64,000 nt of DNA, from positions 1 through 64,000 of the forward strand of contig JADNYJ010000195.1 in the NCBI GenBank assembly GCA_015501075.1, read 5' to 3'. This DNA comes from Gymnopilus junonius (taxonomy: Eukaryota; Basidiomycota; Agaricomycetes; Agaricales; Galerinaceae). Below, one piece after another: positions 24,455 to 34,911 of this stretch; the stretch's first letter is position 1, and every line of letters starts with the position of its first letter. Position numbers and translations under genes: made by a program. Below the pieces are notes generated by a model. That model did no database searches. It saw nothing but the letters and a program-made list of their open reading frames with translations, and had not been told where the DNA came from.

Positions 24455-25409
24455 TCAGTGCAGCGCACTCCGAGTCTGGACCTCCTGGAGCTTTTTCTGC
24501 TTCTCCTCCAGGCATCTCTCAGCTTGTGAGATCTGCGAATCGAGTTCGTGCTCAGTCACCCTTTCTAGCCACTCAAGCTTCATCCTCTTCTCCTGCACCC
24601 GCCTTTCAGCTTGTCTGATCCGCTTGTCGAGTTCGTATTCGATTTTGGACAAGTCCGCGATGTGTTCATCTTCAAGATATTAATTAATACGTATGATGAT
24701 GATATTGGTCAGTCGGCGCCTCGGACAGAAATGTATTCTGTAATTCCTCACTTCGACTTTGATCTATAAATTCCGAGTGGGTGTTTCTCACTTCATTCGC
24801 ATTTTCCCTGCCCCCATCTGTACTGTGACTGATTGCTCCCGTAAACGAATCGCCCTGGGTGACTTGATCATGGTAATTGTTTCCGGATCAACGATACAAA
24901 TACATCAAGCGTTAATAAGTTATTGTTGTTCACCCTTCCACCAAAAAGAAAAAATCAGAACCATTTATGTAGAACACGCACCAAGGATCGTTTGAGTCCC
25001 TGAATGCTGGACATAGTACAGATTAGTGATTCCTGGTAATTTTAGTCTGGCCACCGGCAGATCCATCAGGGTCTTTGTTTGAATCATCGTCAATGTTGAC
25101 ATTGGCGATTGCGTGTGCCCTGGAAGTCGTCTCCATATCGACCGTAATTGAGCTCTCCGTAGTCGATGAGAAATTGAAAGGATTTGACCCTCCGAGAACC
25201 GGAGCGGACGATGATCTCCATGAAGAATGCTCGGAGAATGGTGGTGATAGTTGTGTTGCATCCTGTGCTCCTTTGATAGTAGGAGCTTTTAAATTGAAAA
25301 CGGGCGTGCCATTGGGAGACGACCAAGCAGGGAGAACTGGTCGAGCCATAGTAAACATAAAGTCCGTCGGTGCTTCAGTGGATCTTGTCTGATCGTATCT
25401 TCTAGCCAT
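24455..25409 (-). CDS. Small Gly/Asn-motif coiled-coil protein, paralogue A
   Basis: The first exon starts at 25409 (MARRYDQTRS) and ends with ITNLYYVQHSGTQTIL near 24981. After an intron the next exon reads GNNYHDQVTQGDSFTGAI (about 24820-24880). A last exon (from about 24650) is a charged coiled coil with repeated EKRMKLEWLE and EEKQKKLQEV units, ending at 24455. The same three-part plan with near-identical motifs is found in the gene immediately upstream (25722-26666), so the exon structure is supported by comparison. No known domain was recognised. The short Gly/Gln/Asn motif recalls amyloid-forming signalling motifs of fungal NLR partners, which is only a resemblance. Splice sites between exons 2 and 3 were not fully resolved. 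Confidence 0.55.
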
Positions 25410-25721
25410 TGTCGGCTGACGTAGGAACTACTTTAGTTAGAGAAGTATGGATCCTTTGAGTGTCCACAGAACCAAGCTGGAAAAAGAGAGGAAAGTAGTT
25501 TAAGGAAGTCAGGATTCCTGATGATCGACGGTGATCAAGGAGATTTTATTGGGCAACTGTCCTATCCATCAGCTGTTCAGATCATTAAATGTGTCAGCTA
25601 CGTCGTCCTAAATTATTACAGAAATCTTCCTGACTCTAAAAATTTTCCCTCTCATTTGACATTAATCTATGTAGGAAGTAATAAATAATCGAATGAATTC
25701 AACCACCACTCAAACTCGGCC

Positions 25722-26666
25722 TTAAATCGAATGACGCCTTTTGACTTGCCCGACGTCCACTGTGAATCGGTCGAGTCCTCTTTGTTTTTCCTCTATTCGG
25801 ACTTTAGCTCGCTTGATCTGATCATCGAGGTCGTATTCGATTTCGATTTCTAGCTTTTCAAGTTCCCTTTTCTTTTCCTCTATCCGCGTCTTGACCTGTT
25901 TTGTTCGCTCGTCGAGTTCTTGCTCAACTTCCGATGTAAAGCGATCCTCTTCCTCTACCTCCTTCTCTAATGGTGTCCCAACATCCTTGTTTCGCTCTTC
26001 AAGTTCCTCGTCTATTGGAGTTAAATCTACCCAGGGCTTGACTTGAAAGGAAAAGGAAGTATAGTACTTAGTAGGCTTCCAATTACCCAACAAAATTTTT
26101 CTTACAAGGATTTACCATTCCATTGTTAATGACTTCATTAACGTTTCCTCTACCACCTGCGGCACCATTATTAATCGCACCCAGGTACGAGTCGCCTTGC
26201 TTCAAGCTATCATGATAATTGTTACCTGATTTCAAGCATTTACTATTAGTATTTCGTCACACGGATCGTTGACAGAAAACACACCATAGATTGTTTGAGT
26301 CCCCGAATGATGGATATAATAAAAATTGGTGATATTTCCAGCGGCTATAAGCTTTGCGTCTTCGTGTTCAGGAGGGTCTTCTTCGAGAAACGTCTCTTGA
26401 AACCTCTTTTGCGCTATTAAATTCGACTGCTTTATCATCTCTATTAGATCCCGAGTGACCCTTTCAGACTTCTCTGGGCTCCGTAGATCTGGAGCTATAT
26501 CTACCCAACTTGATGTTGAGCTCGTTATGGAGGTGATCTGGAATTCGCCATCGTTCTCGCCACCCATATCCAGCATATCTGGTAGTCTGGATCGTCTGGA
26601 AGCGGGGGAGAAAAAAAAAACTAAAGCAAGGATGGAAGGGAATCGGGTGAATCTAATGGTGGTCAC
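25722..26666 (-). CDS. Small Gly/Asn-motif coiled-coil protein, paralogue B
   Basis: Exon 1 ends ITNFYYIHHSGTQTIYG; the join with the next exon gives GTQTIYGNNYHDSLKQGDSY followed by LGAINNGAAGGRGN. After a second intron, which joins in phase at PWVDLTPID, comes a charged coiled coil (EIEYDLDDQIKRAKVRIEEK) ending at 25722. The start is uncertain: an ATG at 26666 opens the frame, but the hydrophobic run after it overlaps a pyrimidine tract with a good acceptor near 26605, so the true exon may begin later (for example the ATG at 26574). The gene lies 312 bp upstream of its paralogue in the same orientation, as expected for a tandem duplication. Function unknown. Confidence 0.55.
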
Positions 26667-28069
26667 TCTGAAGGAGAGTCATATAGGCACTGCCAGCGGA
26701 CCTCAAGCAGGTGGGATGATACGTCCAGTTAAAATGAACGCCTGCAACAGCTTCGTGTGCTATTTTTATCGCATGCAGTGATAAGGAAAGGGTCGTCACT
26801 GGTGCTACAACTATTTATCCGATCAAGTCTGTGTTTACATGATCCCATACGGATTTAACCATTGTCAATATTGCGATTTTTTGATACAATTCCGCATATA
26901 TGCAGAGCCTTCATGGCACGGGAAAGGAGAATAGGTAATTTATGCATCCACTTATGTCAACATGTACGCCTCAAATCCGGCGGTAAGTCATGAAAATATT
27001 AAGCAGACTAGCCTTTAATGAGTTTTTGGTGTAGGGCGAGGAATCATTACTACTCTAGTACTATAGACGACGAGGCTGAGTATGTGACTGAGAATAACTC
27101 GGGTTTGGATTTAAGCAGCGAGAGTCTGCGAAAGCTGTCTGAAGTGTATTTTACGGCGCAGGATATAATGAGAGCCACCTGAGGTGACGGAAAGGATATT
27201 ACCTGGGTCTCAAGACGTCCGCATCGCCTGCAGTAATTGAAAACGACTGAATAACAAAGGATGTTATACAGCCGGTGCCAACTTATGATGGCCATTCTAG
27301 GCGTGACGGGATTTGACGAAGATGCCTAACCTTCATTTTACCCTGGAAGGTAATCGCCATTCTCCCCGGATTCTCTTAAGCCATGGAAGTTTAGAACACC
27401 GGACGTACCGATCGTTAATGCGTCCTATAAGGAAGATTCCCACTGGTGCAGAAGACCTTCCCGATGACGCGGTGACGCTTTGACATTTGGTCAACCCGAG
27501 ATCTGAAAGCCAGTCTGACTTTACCATTTATTCAATTGCTCAGGGCCCGTGAAGCAAGGGAAGCAGGGTTCATGAAAGTAATAGTAGCCACGTCATTGAG
27601 GACTTACCATTAGTAGCAGCTGTCTAGACTTCGCCTGTATCATTAACTTTCGTGTTTCCTTGGGTCTCGGCTCTGTAAACCCCCATGCCTATTTAAGCGC
27701 TCGTCTTGTAACCGAGGCAGTCCGGATCTGGTCGGCGATTTCATTACCTCGTGCCTGATCACGTGAGTATAATGACACTACTTAAGCTTTCAGAGTCCCT
27801 GGATCATTGCGGCATATCCAGTTCTCATCTCCTCGTTCATTCCTCATGTTCTCTAGGTCTGGGCGGTGCTTCATTTCCTAGCCCTGACATTTCCCTCTCA
27901 TTGTTCACAAGGAAACAGTGGCCTGTACAGAGCGGAAAATATATCTTCGGTATGCTGTGCCACGCTCAGTGAAAGACCATTTAAAGCTCACTGAGCGCCA
28001 CAGCAAAGCTTTCGTTCACAGGTTGCCGCCTCTGCCCTACAATTTCTTCCGTTACGAGTACCTTAACGC
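26667..28069. other. Intergenic with a possible F-box exon relic
   Basis: Around 27050-27200 on the plus strand a short frame reads DDEAEYV and later FTAQDIM. This resembles the last exon of the local F-box family (EAEYVRKYG, SAQDVFMIL). It ends in stops. The rest shows nothing I can support; the last few hundred bases are the promoter region of the F-box gene at 28070. Confidence 0.35.
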
Positions 28070-29777
28070 ATGTCAAGACACTCCCCTTCTCTAACATTCG
28101 TTCTCGATGAGAACAAAGCCGGACCAAAGCAATACGCATCAATTTTTCCATATGAAATATGGAGGGAGTGTTTTATGCTCCTGGATATGAAGGATCACAA
28201 AAATCTGGCGAGGACGTGCCATCTCTTCCACGACATATGTCTTCCCTTCATTCTGAAATCAATCACATACTCGCTGAAATTCATTTTCAATAAGAAATGT
28301 CTTTTTGGAGACATGGCCAAGCAATTACAAGAGTTCACGGAACACGAAGGCCACTTCCTAGGACTGATAGCGGATGACCGACGGAGAGCCCTGGTTCGCA
28401 AGCTTACCTTGGCTCATTCCCTAAAGCTCGCTCCTCGCACGGATGAAATGGTCGCCAAGTCTGCGAAGGATGCCTACGACATGTACCTGGAGACGTTTAT
28501 GAACTGCGTACCACTATTTTCTTACCTAAATGAGATCGACATACGCTTCAACAAGAATCTGGACAAGAAGCTACTATCTGCTCTTGCTACCCTTCCTCAG
28601 CTAGAACAATTGTCGCTTTTTTCTGTCAAATTCGGAGCTCACATTTCGAAGCCTCTCATCAAAGTGCGAAAGCTTTTAATCGACAATAAAGTACATGATT
28701 CCAATCCGATCGGGACCGCAAAACGCCTGGAGGTATTTTCAGGAGAAGGCCTCGAGGAACTCAAAATACTGTCCCGCGCCTACGGCCCCAAGCTTTTCCG
28801 AAGCTTTGCCAGTCAAAAAACTTTAAAGCAGCTGAAGCATCTGTCTTTCCAACTTCATTCGCACGAATTATCTACTCTTGAACCTTTTCTTGAGAAGTGT
28901 CCAAAGCTCAGTTCTATTAATGCTGATTTTGGGATTCGTAGCCATGTGACGCCCACGACAATTCCTCCGCTTCCGCCCTCCACAATCCCGCATTTGAATT
29001 CCTTTACGGGATATGACGCGGAGGTTGAAATTTTTGTCCCAAAACGACCCGTCAGGAAGGTTATTTTGGTGCAACCGGACAAATGGATAGGGCCAACACG
29101 AACGAGTGAACAATTGAGAAAGTTGTTTGCTAACCTCTCGGAGAGTACAGGCCCAATCTGCGATCTTCACATCGATATGGCACTGACTCCTGAGCTTATG
29201 GATTCAATCACCACTCACTTTCCACAACTCTCCCAACTAGGATTGCAATTGGACACTTGGAAGCAAGTGTTCCCTTGCCAAGATCCCATTGACGTGCCTT
29301 TTGAGGACCCTGTTATGGACCAGATTCTACTGAAAGGTTGGTTTGTGGATCCGGAACAAGATAAGGGCAGTAGCGCTAAACATTTCCCCCAAATCTACCT
29401 GTTCAACTTCTATATGGTAAGTTTTCCAGTCAAATTCTTCTCTACACTTGCCATTCTAAATTTGTGAAAGCGTGTCTTGCACTGGATTGCCCACAAAAAA
29501 ATTGTTATTCCTCCAGACTCGAAACACTCTTTTGGAGGTGAATAATTGGTATCTCCACCTTCCAGAAATTCCTCAAGATCCAGACTCTCTATACGTTCTC
29601 GACAATAGATTTCAACACATCCTCTATCTAGGGTTCATCGCCGAGTTAATATTTAAAACTCTTTCGATTCATTATCCAACTTTACATGAGGTGGTGATTG
29701 GCGCACGCCAGAAGAATGAAATACGTTGGGAAAAGGATTTAGATGGGAACTGGTCTTGCTCTAGAGTAAGATATTGA
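28070..29777 (+). CDS. F-box protein with leucine-rich C-terminal region (best-preserved local copy)
   Basis: Exon 1 (28070-29416, 449 codons) starts MSRHSPSLTF and carries the F-box at about residues 24-65 (IFPYEIWRECF, DHKNLARTCHLFHDICLPFI). About 380 residues of leucine-rich sequence follow. F-box proteins usually recruit targets to SCF ubiquitin ligases through Skp1. The last exon is ambiguous. By comparison with the paralogues it should start at 29471 (VLHWIAHKKIVIPP), but that frame stops after 25 codons. An acceptor at 29516 (exon 29517-29777) skips the problem and keeps the frame to TLLLEV-like sequence, LPEIPQDPDS and a stop at 29777. The paralogues at 17.9, 41.6, 44.6 and 48.9 kb are more damaged. 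Confidence 0.75.
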
Positions 29778-30034
29778 GACTGACAGACTTTTTCATGTCT
29801 ACTGGATAGCAAATCTCAATGTACAATACCTTTCCAAGATAAACGAAATTTTTTCTTTTCCATGAGACGGTCGAAAAATTTACGCAATTTGCTCCAAATC
29901 GGCTGGGTTATCTGCCTTGGAGGAGCTTGAAAATGGACGCAGCGAATGGAATCTTGTCGAACAACAAGAATCCATTCAAACAAGAAAGTGATATATCTAA
30001 CCATGGCCAACTAGTCACAATTACACAACTGCAT

Positions 30035-31005
30035 CCTTCATCGTGGGCCAACTATTAACCCACCCCTCCTAAAAGCAGCCGCGAGAGGCTCAAACCCGCT
30101 TTCCTGCACCTCAACAAGGAATACATCACGCTGATCCGCCAAGTTCTAGTTGTTGGACCCAATCTGGCGAATGATGCCGTTGTCTGCCATACACCTGCAA
30201 AACATAGAATGTACACTGGGAAGGTCTAGTTGTCGAAGACAGTCGAGCCACCTTCACCATGAAAAAATTGAATTAATTACGTCAGCAAATCGGGAATTAA
30301 CATAGAAAGACATGAACATACATTCTAGATCTCTTAACTCAACTTCACTCTTCTCCTTCTCATACGAGCACATCGATTCCAGAGCCTGATCATCCACACT
30401 CTGCCGCAGCCTCCTCAACGTCTCGAGGAAACTCATAAAATGGTCCATATGCCCCACGAAGTGCGGGAAATAGATCCCCGGTAACAGTCTTTTCGGGGCG
30501 GCGAAACCATAAAGTGTACTTGTCTTACCGATGGACAGGAAAACAAGCTAGCCTATCCAGGTACAGAGTTGAGGACAGACGAGGCAGTTTGAGGCGGAAT
30601 GATGACGGTTGTCGCACTAATCGGGGGTGGAAGTGCTAGTAGACGAGGCGACGTCATGCAACGATCCTCTCCGAGGGAAGGCGTAGGTAGCTGCGTTATT
30701 TCTTGTGGGAGGGTATCGCGTATCGCTCCTACATAGAAAAGAAGCAAACAAATATATGTCAGTAAGACAACTTGCTCCCAAAACACGAAAAAAAAAAGTA
30801 GAAATGGAAAAAAGAAACCAGGAAAAAGAAAGATACTCACAGCCCCAGTCTCCAACCTCCTTAAATACGCATTTCCCATCTCCGCGTTCTCAATCCATAG
30901 ACTCAGATACTCTTTATGTCACTCATAATTTGACCAAATATGACGTGTGCTTAAAGTACCCTTAAGGCAATGGTCAGGTCCAAAGGCACTCCATTGGAAC
31001 CATTT
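30035..31005 (-). pseudogene. Partial, internally deleted duplicate of VPS11
   Basis: Several blocks match the VPS11 gene 4-6 kb away, in the same order and orientation. 30060-30210 matches the C-terminal coding part at 34955-35110. 30260-30340 matches an intron and flank at 35395-35470. 30355-30480 (SVDDQALES, HFMSFLETL) matches 36200-36340. 30540-30690 matches 36420-36540. 30840-31000 matches 36970-37160. Long VPS11 segments between the blocks are missing and there are frame breaks. Because intron sequence is kept, the copy arose from DNA rather than from spliced RNA. Confidence 0.85.
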
Positions 31006-32760
31006 GAGTTTGAATTTGGAAGCTTAAAGCTTGCGTTTGGATGAGGATTTGCGCCTCTGGGGCTGCCAGTAGCGGTTACTCTTGAGAAGGTAACCTAAGG
31101 CACCCGAGAAACATCCCACGAGTGTTCGTGATACAAGTGGCATCCGGCTTTGCTGGCGGCGATGAACCTGTACTACATCAATGCCTGAGAATAAAGGAAG
31201 AGAAAGGAAGAAACGCACCACAGGCGAGAGAAGTTATTGTAGGGTGAAAGAGCTGCTCAAAGTCAGCGATGGTCGTGCGAGTTCGCACTGGGCATGTATT
31301 GGTACCTGTGCAGGACTCGGTTCGACTCAAATGGGATATTATGACGATGCACAATTGTAAAGTACGTTAGAGGCAAGTAGGGCTTCAAATTGAGGCATCA
31401 ATTGGTTAAGAGCAAAGAAAAGGTGAATTATAGACAGACCTTTTGAAGTAAAGCAAGCTCTTCAGCGAGCCCGCCGCTTGAGCAATAATATTTGACAGTA
31501 TCAGTCGTTCCACAATACTGAACAGCCGTTCAAATATCCAACTTTCAAGAAGAATCAAAATGTGGCTGTTCGATTTCTTCTCTTCGAGTATTCAATGATA
31601 CCCAGGGCTGGAAGCAGCAGATCATAGAGATGGAATCGCCCGAGCCGTAGACTGGGTCAAGAGTTGCGATGAAAGAAAGTCTAAGAAACTCGAGGCAACT
31701 TGAATTGGATGGGAGAAGAAACCTGGATTATGTAAGAAACCGGCAACATACTGGAGCCGGACCTCGCCGGTTATTATCGCTCTCTCTTCTATTTACTCTC
31801 CCTTGACTCTCACCCTCCTTTCATCTGCCAGCTGAGGGTTATTCTCGACTTTTTCCATAAACTGCCTACTCCACTTTCAAATACTTCATGCTAACCCAAT
31901 GGATTTTGCCATTGACGCCTTTGGACATCTTGCACTAAATATTTCACTCACTTGACTGAGCTCCTGTGTTACCGTCTAAATCGTTCACTCAGCTCACGTT
32001 GAGGCTCAAAGTTATGTATGTGGTATCCAAAATATTTTTTCTTCATGTCATTAACAGTTTGAAAATGATGTTCATTCACGAATTAATTTAAATCGAATAC
32101 AAGAGGGCCTCAAAAAAATACCGGAAGCTGGAGCAAAACATACTCTCTCGGGAACTCTCGACAAGAAAAGACTGTAGATCTCGGGGCGTTCTATCACTGG
32201 CTACATGTTCAGTTCAGACCAAGAATAATGGCATTCTTCAGCCTGAAGTTTGTGAATGTCTAGAATAACTAAACGGGATCTTCGTCAACAACACATCAGG
32301 AAGTTCGCAATTTACTTGTCGGCTTTTGGTGGTTTTTCGGCTTGCGGCTGCGGCACGGCAAGTAAAAAAAGCGAAATTCAGGTAAAATCATTGAAAGGTT
32401 CCAGAATTTTCATTATAAATTTGTGATGAGAACTGGCCATCAAAAGTCGCTTTTCCGAAAAAGGGACGCGGATTGTTTAACTTTTTACTTTGCCGCTTTT
32501 TACGCTTTTTTACGCTTGTACAAGCGAAAAAAAGTAAATTGTGAAACTCCTGATGCCAGCGATACCTTTACTAGAACTTTTGTTCCATCAACCAAGTTCC
32601 GATAGATCTGAGAGTAGGAATTTGTTGGGTGCCAAGGGTTGTTCATGTTGTTTGTTTCTTTTTCTAAGATATTGATACCTTCCTCTAATATGGTCTCTGC
32701 AGAATCACCGCCAAAGGCAATTGGGTGCGATGTAGCAAAATGAGACGCTGGATTCCTCAT
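31006..32760. other. Intergenic, no supported gene
   Basis: No recognisable protein or RNA gene. A short basic frame at 31024-31221 (-) follows a pyrimidine tract with an acceptor and could be a terminal exon, but nothing upstream joins to it. The region from 31.3 to 32.4 kb is AT-rich and featureless to the eye. Confidence 0.4.
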
Positions 32761-33774
32761 TCACGTACGGCCCATGGCGACCCTCAGGATAATGAGCTGA
32801 GGGGCAATAGCGTATCAACAAGGTTTATCACTGAGTAAGTGTTCTTCTAAGGAGTCATTTTCACCCACGACTAATCCTGCCCAAACATCAAAACAGGCTA
32901 TATCAGCAGCCAGACTCTTTCCAAGGAAAACGGCCAAAACGATTCCAAAGACACTCATTGGTAGGGCGGACTCAACCAGAGTAGCCTTAACCCGGTGTGT
33001 AGTTGAGAAGAGCCCGCACTAGATAGCAAACCTCTGTATTTCCAGGTGAAGAAAGTAATTCGGCCTCCAATGAGGATAGCAATGACGAGATTGAGCCCAG
33101 TCGTCAGTGATATCCTCGGAACGGCGAAATTGCTAGTCGAGTGTGAATAGAAACTCGAGTTTGGCAGCGCGCTTTGGACAAGAGACAGAACAGAAAGCGC
33201 TGTCGAGTCAAGTAAGAATTCTCATTCGTCCTACTGAATGATACTAACCTACCAATCGAACCAAGGAACATCAAGGATGGCAAAACAATAACATATAAAT
33301 TGCCGTCCCAAACAATATGACACCGATATAACTGTCCTTGCCCAACCGTCAGAATCGGTGGAATCGCCTTTCAAACCAATACTGTCCATAAGTGCGTCAT
33401 TCATATAATTCTGTAGAATCACGGCGGCAGCTGCGAAGACTTCAAACCAGACTGAGCTTGTAGCAAAGTAGTATGCTAGTGAGCCTCCAGGGTAGTTTCT
33501 GTGGTTGGTCCACATTAACTGCCCATTCATTCTAAGCGAAATGGCGGTGAGAATCAGCATGATTACACTGTAGGCGATGTAGAAATTATATTTTCTTCGT
33601 TCACTTGGAGGACCTCGACTCATAAGATATGATGCATGAAAGCACATGTAGACCTGGATACCTGTGCAACATCGTCAATGAAGATACGTCGAGCTGAAGA
33701 ATGCGCAGACTCACCAAAGAGCACAGCGAAAACCATGTTTCCGACATAGATGGAAAGCTCAAAGCTTTATATCA
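32761..33774 (-). CDS. Basidiomycete multi-pass membrane protein of unknown function
   Basis: Exons on the minus strand join to a typical hydrophobic basidiomycete protein: LSIYVGNMVFAVLFG, then IQVYMCFHASYLM, YNFYIAYSVIMLILTAISLR, YPGGSLAYYFA, a 5' exon end at NDALM joining in phase to RQLYRCHIVW, LYVIVLPSLMFLGSIG, LNLVIAILIGGRITFFTW, MSVFGIVLAVFLG, and finally PQLIILRVAMGRT with a stop at 32761. About six or seven membrane helices are expected. The order and motifs match a large mushroom family with no assigned function (recalled). The start is unclear: ATG at 33779 runs into a stop after six codons, and the conserved frame is open only from about 33765 or by the internal ATG near 33736. 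The gene may lack its true first exon. Confidence 0.65.
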
Positions 33775-34535
33775 GACATTTTGAGTTATCTTGGGAAGCA
33801 GGTTACAATTTTAGATGACCGTTCAATCTCTTTATATATTTTACTTTTGTAGGACCTTTAATCAGCATTCCGTACCGCTATGCTGGTAGCAACTTATCTC
33901 TGAACTATGCATTGTCTCGCACTGATCCAGATGGTAGGTGATAACCACCTCCTCTGATACACCTACCATTGATATCTTTTCGATCAAGAATGAAATTAGA
34001 AAACCACGACACAATTGACTGCAATTGAGCTAGACTGTAATCACTGGAAACTGAAATTATGATGCTCCTGTATGCTAGAAATCCACGAATTCATGTCGGC
34101 ACCTCTTGGCTTTCTTCCTTCTTTGCCGCTACTTGAAACATCTTTAAATCTATCATCATCTGCATTGATATAATGGAAGCTTCTCGTACGATGCAGCCTC
34201 TTTAGACTCGGCTTTCAGCCTGGGCGATGAATTCAGCGAAGTGTTTTCAATTCATATACGGTCGGTGAAATCATAGATTCATAATGCCCTGTAAAAATGT
34301 GTGCAGTCAAATCCACCAAATGAAGCCAGTAATATATGCTTAGAACTTCGGCTACCCCTCCAACCAAAATCACTCAAATATCATCATACCAACCTTCGGA
34401 CATTCCATCTTAGTCTCTTCTTGCGATCATCTGCCCTCGCATAATGCGAAACAATGCCAACGGTGAAACGTGGAGAATTTGGTGAAGAGAAGCGACCCTT
34501 CAGTATCTCAGTGATGTAACATCCTCCGCACTGCA
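33775..34535. other. Intergenic
   Basis: AT-rich sequence with no supported gene. It may contain the first exon or promoter of the membrane protein gene on the minus strand. Confidence 0.4.
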
Positions 34536-34793
34536 ATGGCAACGGCGTCCTTCCCATCCGAGCTCGACGGCCACTGCCTCAACTACCTGCGACAGATGGC
34601 ACTATGTCAGTCAGATCCGACTGTAAATCCCATAATGAAGCTTCCTAAGGGGCGAACATCCGTCTGTGAGTTACAGGTCTGTAATAATTGGCCTGAAGTA
34701 TACGAAAAGTCCGGGAGAACGTATGAACTAGGAAAGTTGTGTCGAATTGCGTCGCAGATCAATCGGTCGAGTCCAAGGGTCCGAAAGATCTGA
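34536..34793 (+). pseudogene. Possible C-terminal fragment of a DUF3328 (UstYa-like) protein
   Basis: The frame reads DGHCLNYLRQMALCQSDPT and later CELQVCNNWPEVYE. This resembles the C-terminal core of DUF3328 proteins (pattern HC-x2-LRQ-x2-MC-x-AD, then C-x2-W). UstYa-type proteins modify ribosomally made cyclic peptides. Nothing upstream supplies the usual membrane anchor or the first conserved motif, so this is at best a fragment. An alternative is a chance resemblance. Confidence 0.4.
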
Positions 34794-34911
34794 CAGTTTA
34801 ATAAAGAGAACGTATATTAGAGAATGCAATAGAAGGAATAAACCAGACCTCAGAGTGCTAACGAAAGAAAAGATGCCATGTAAAGATATCCATAGTCCCA
34901 ACCAACCACAA

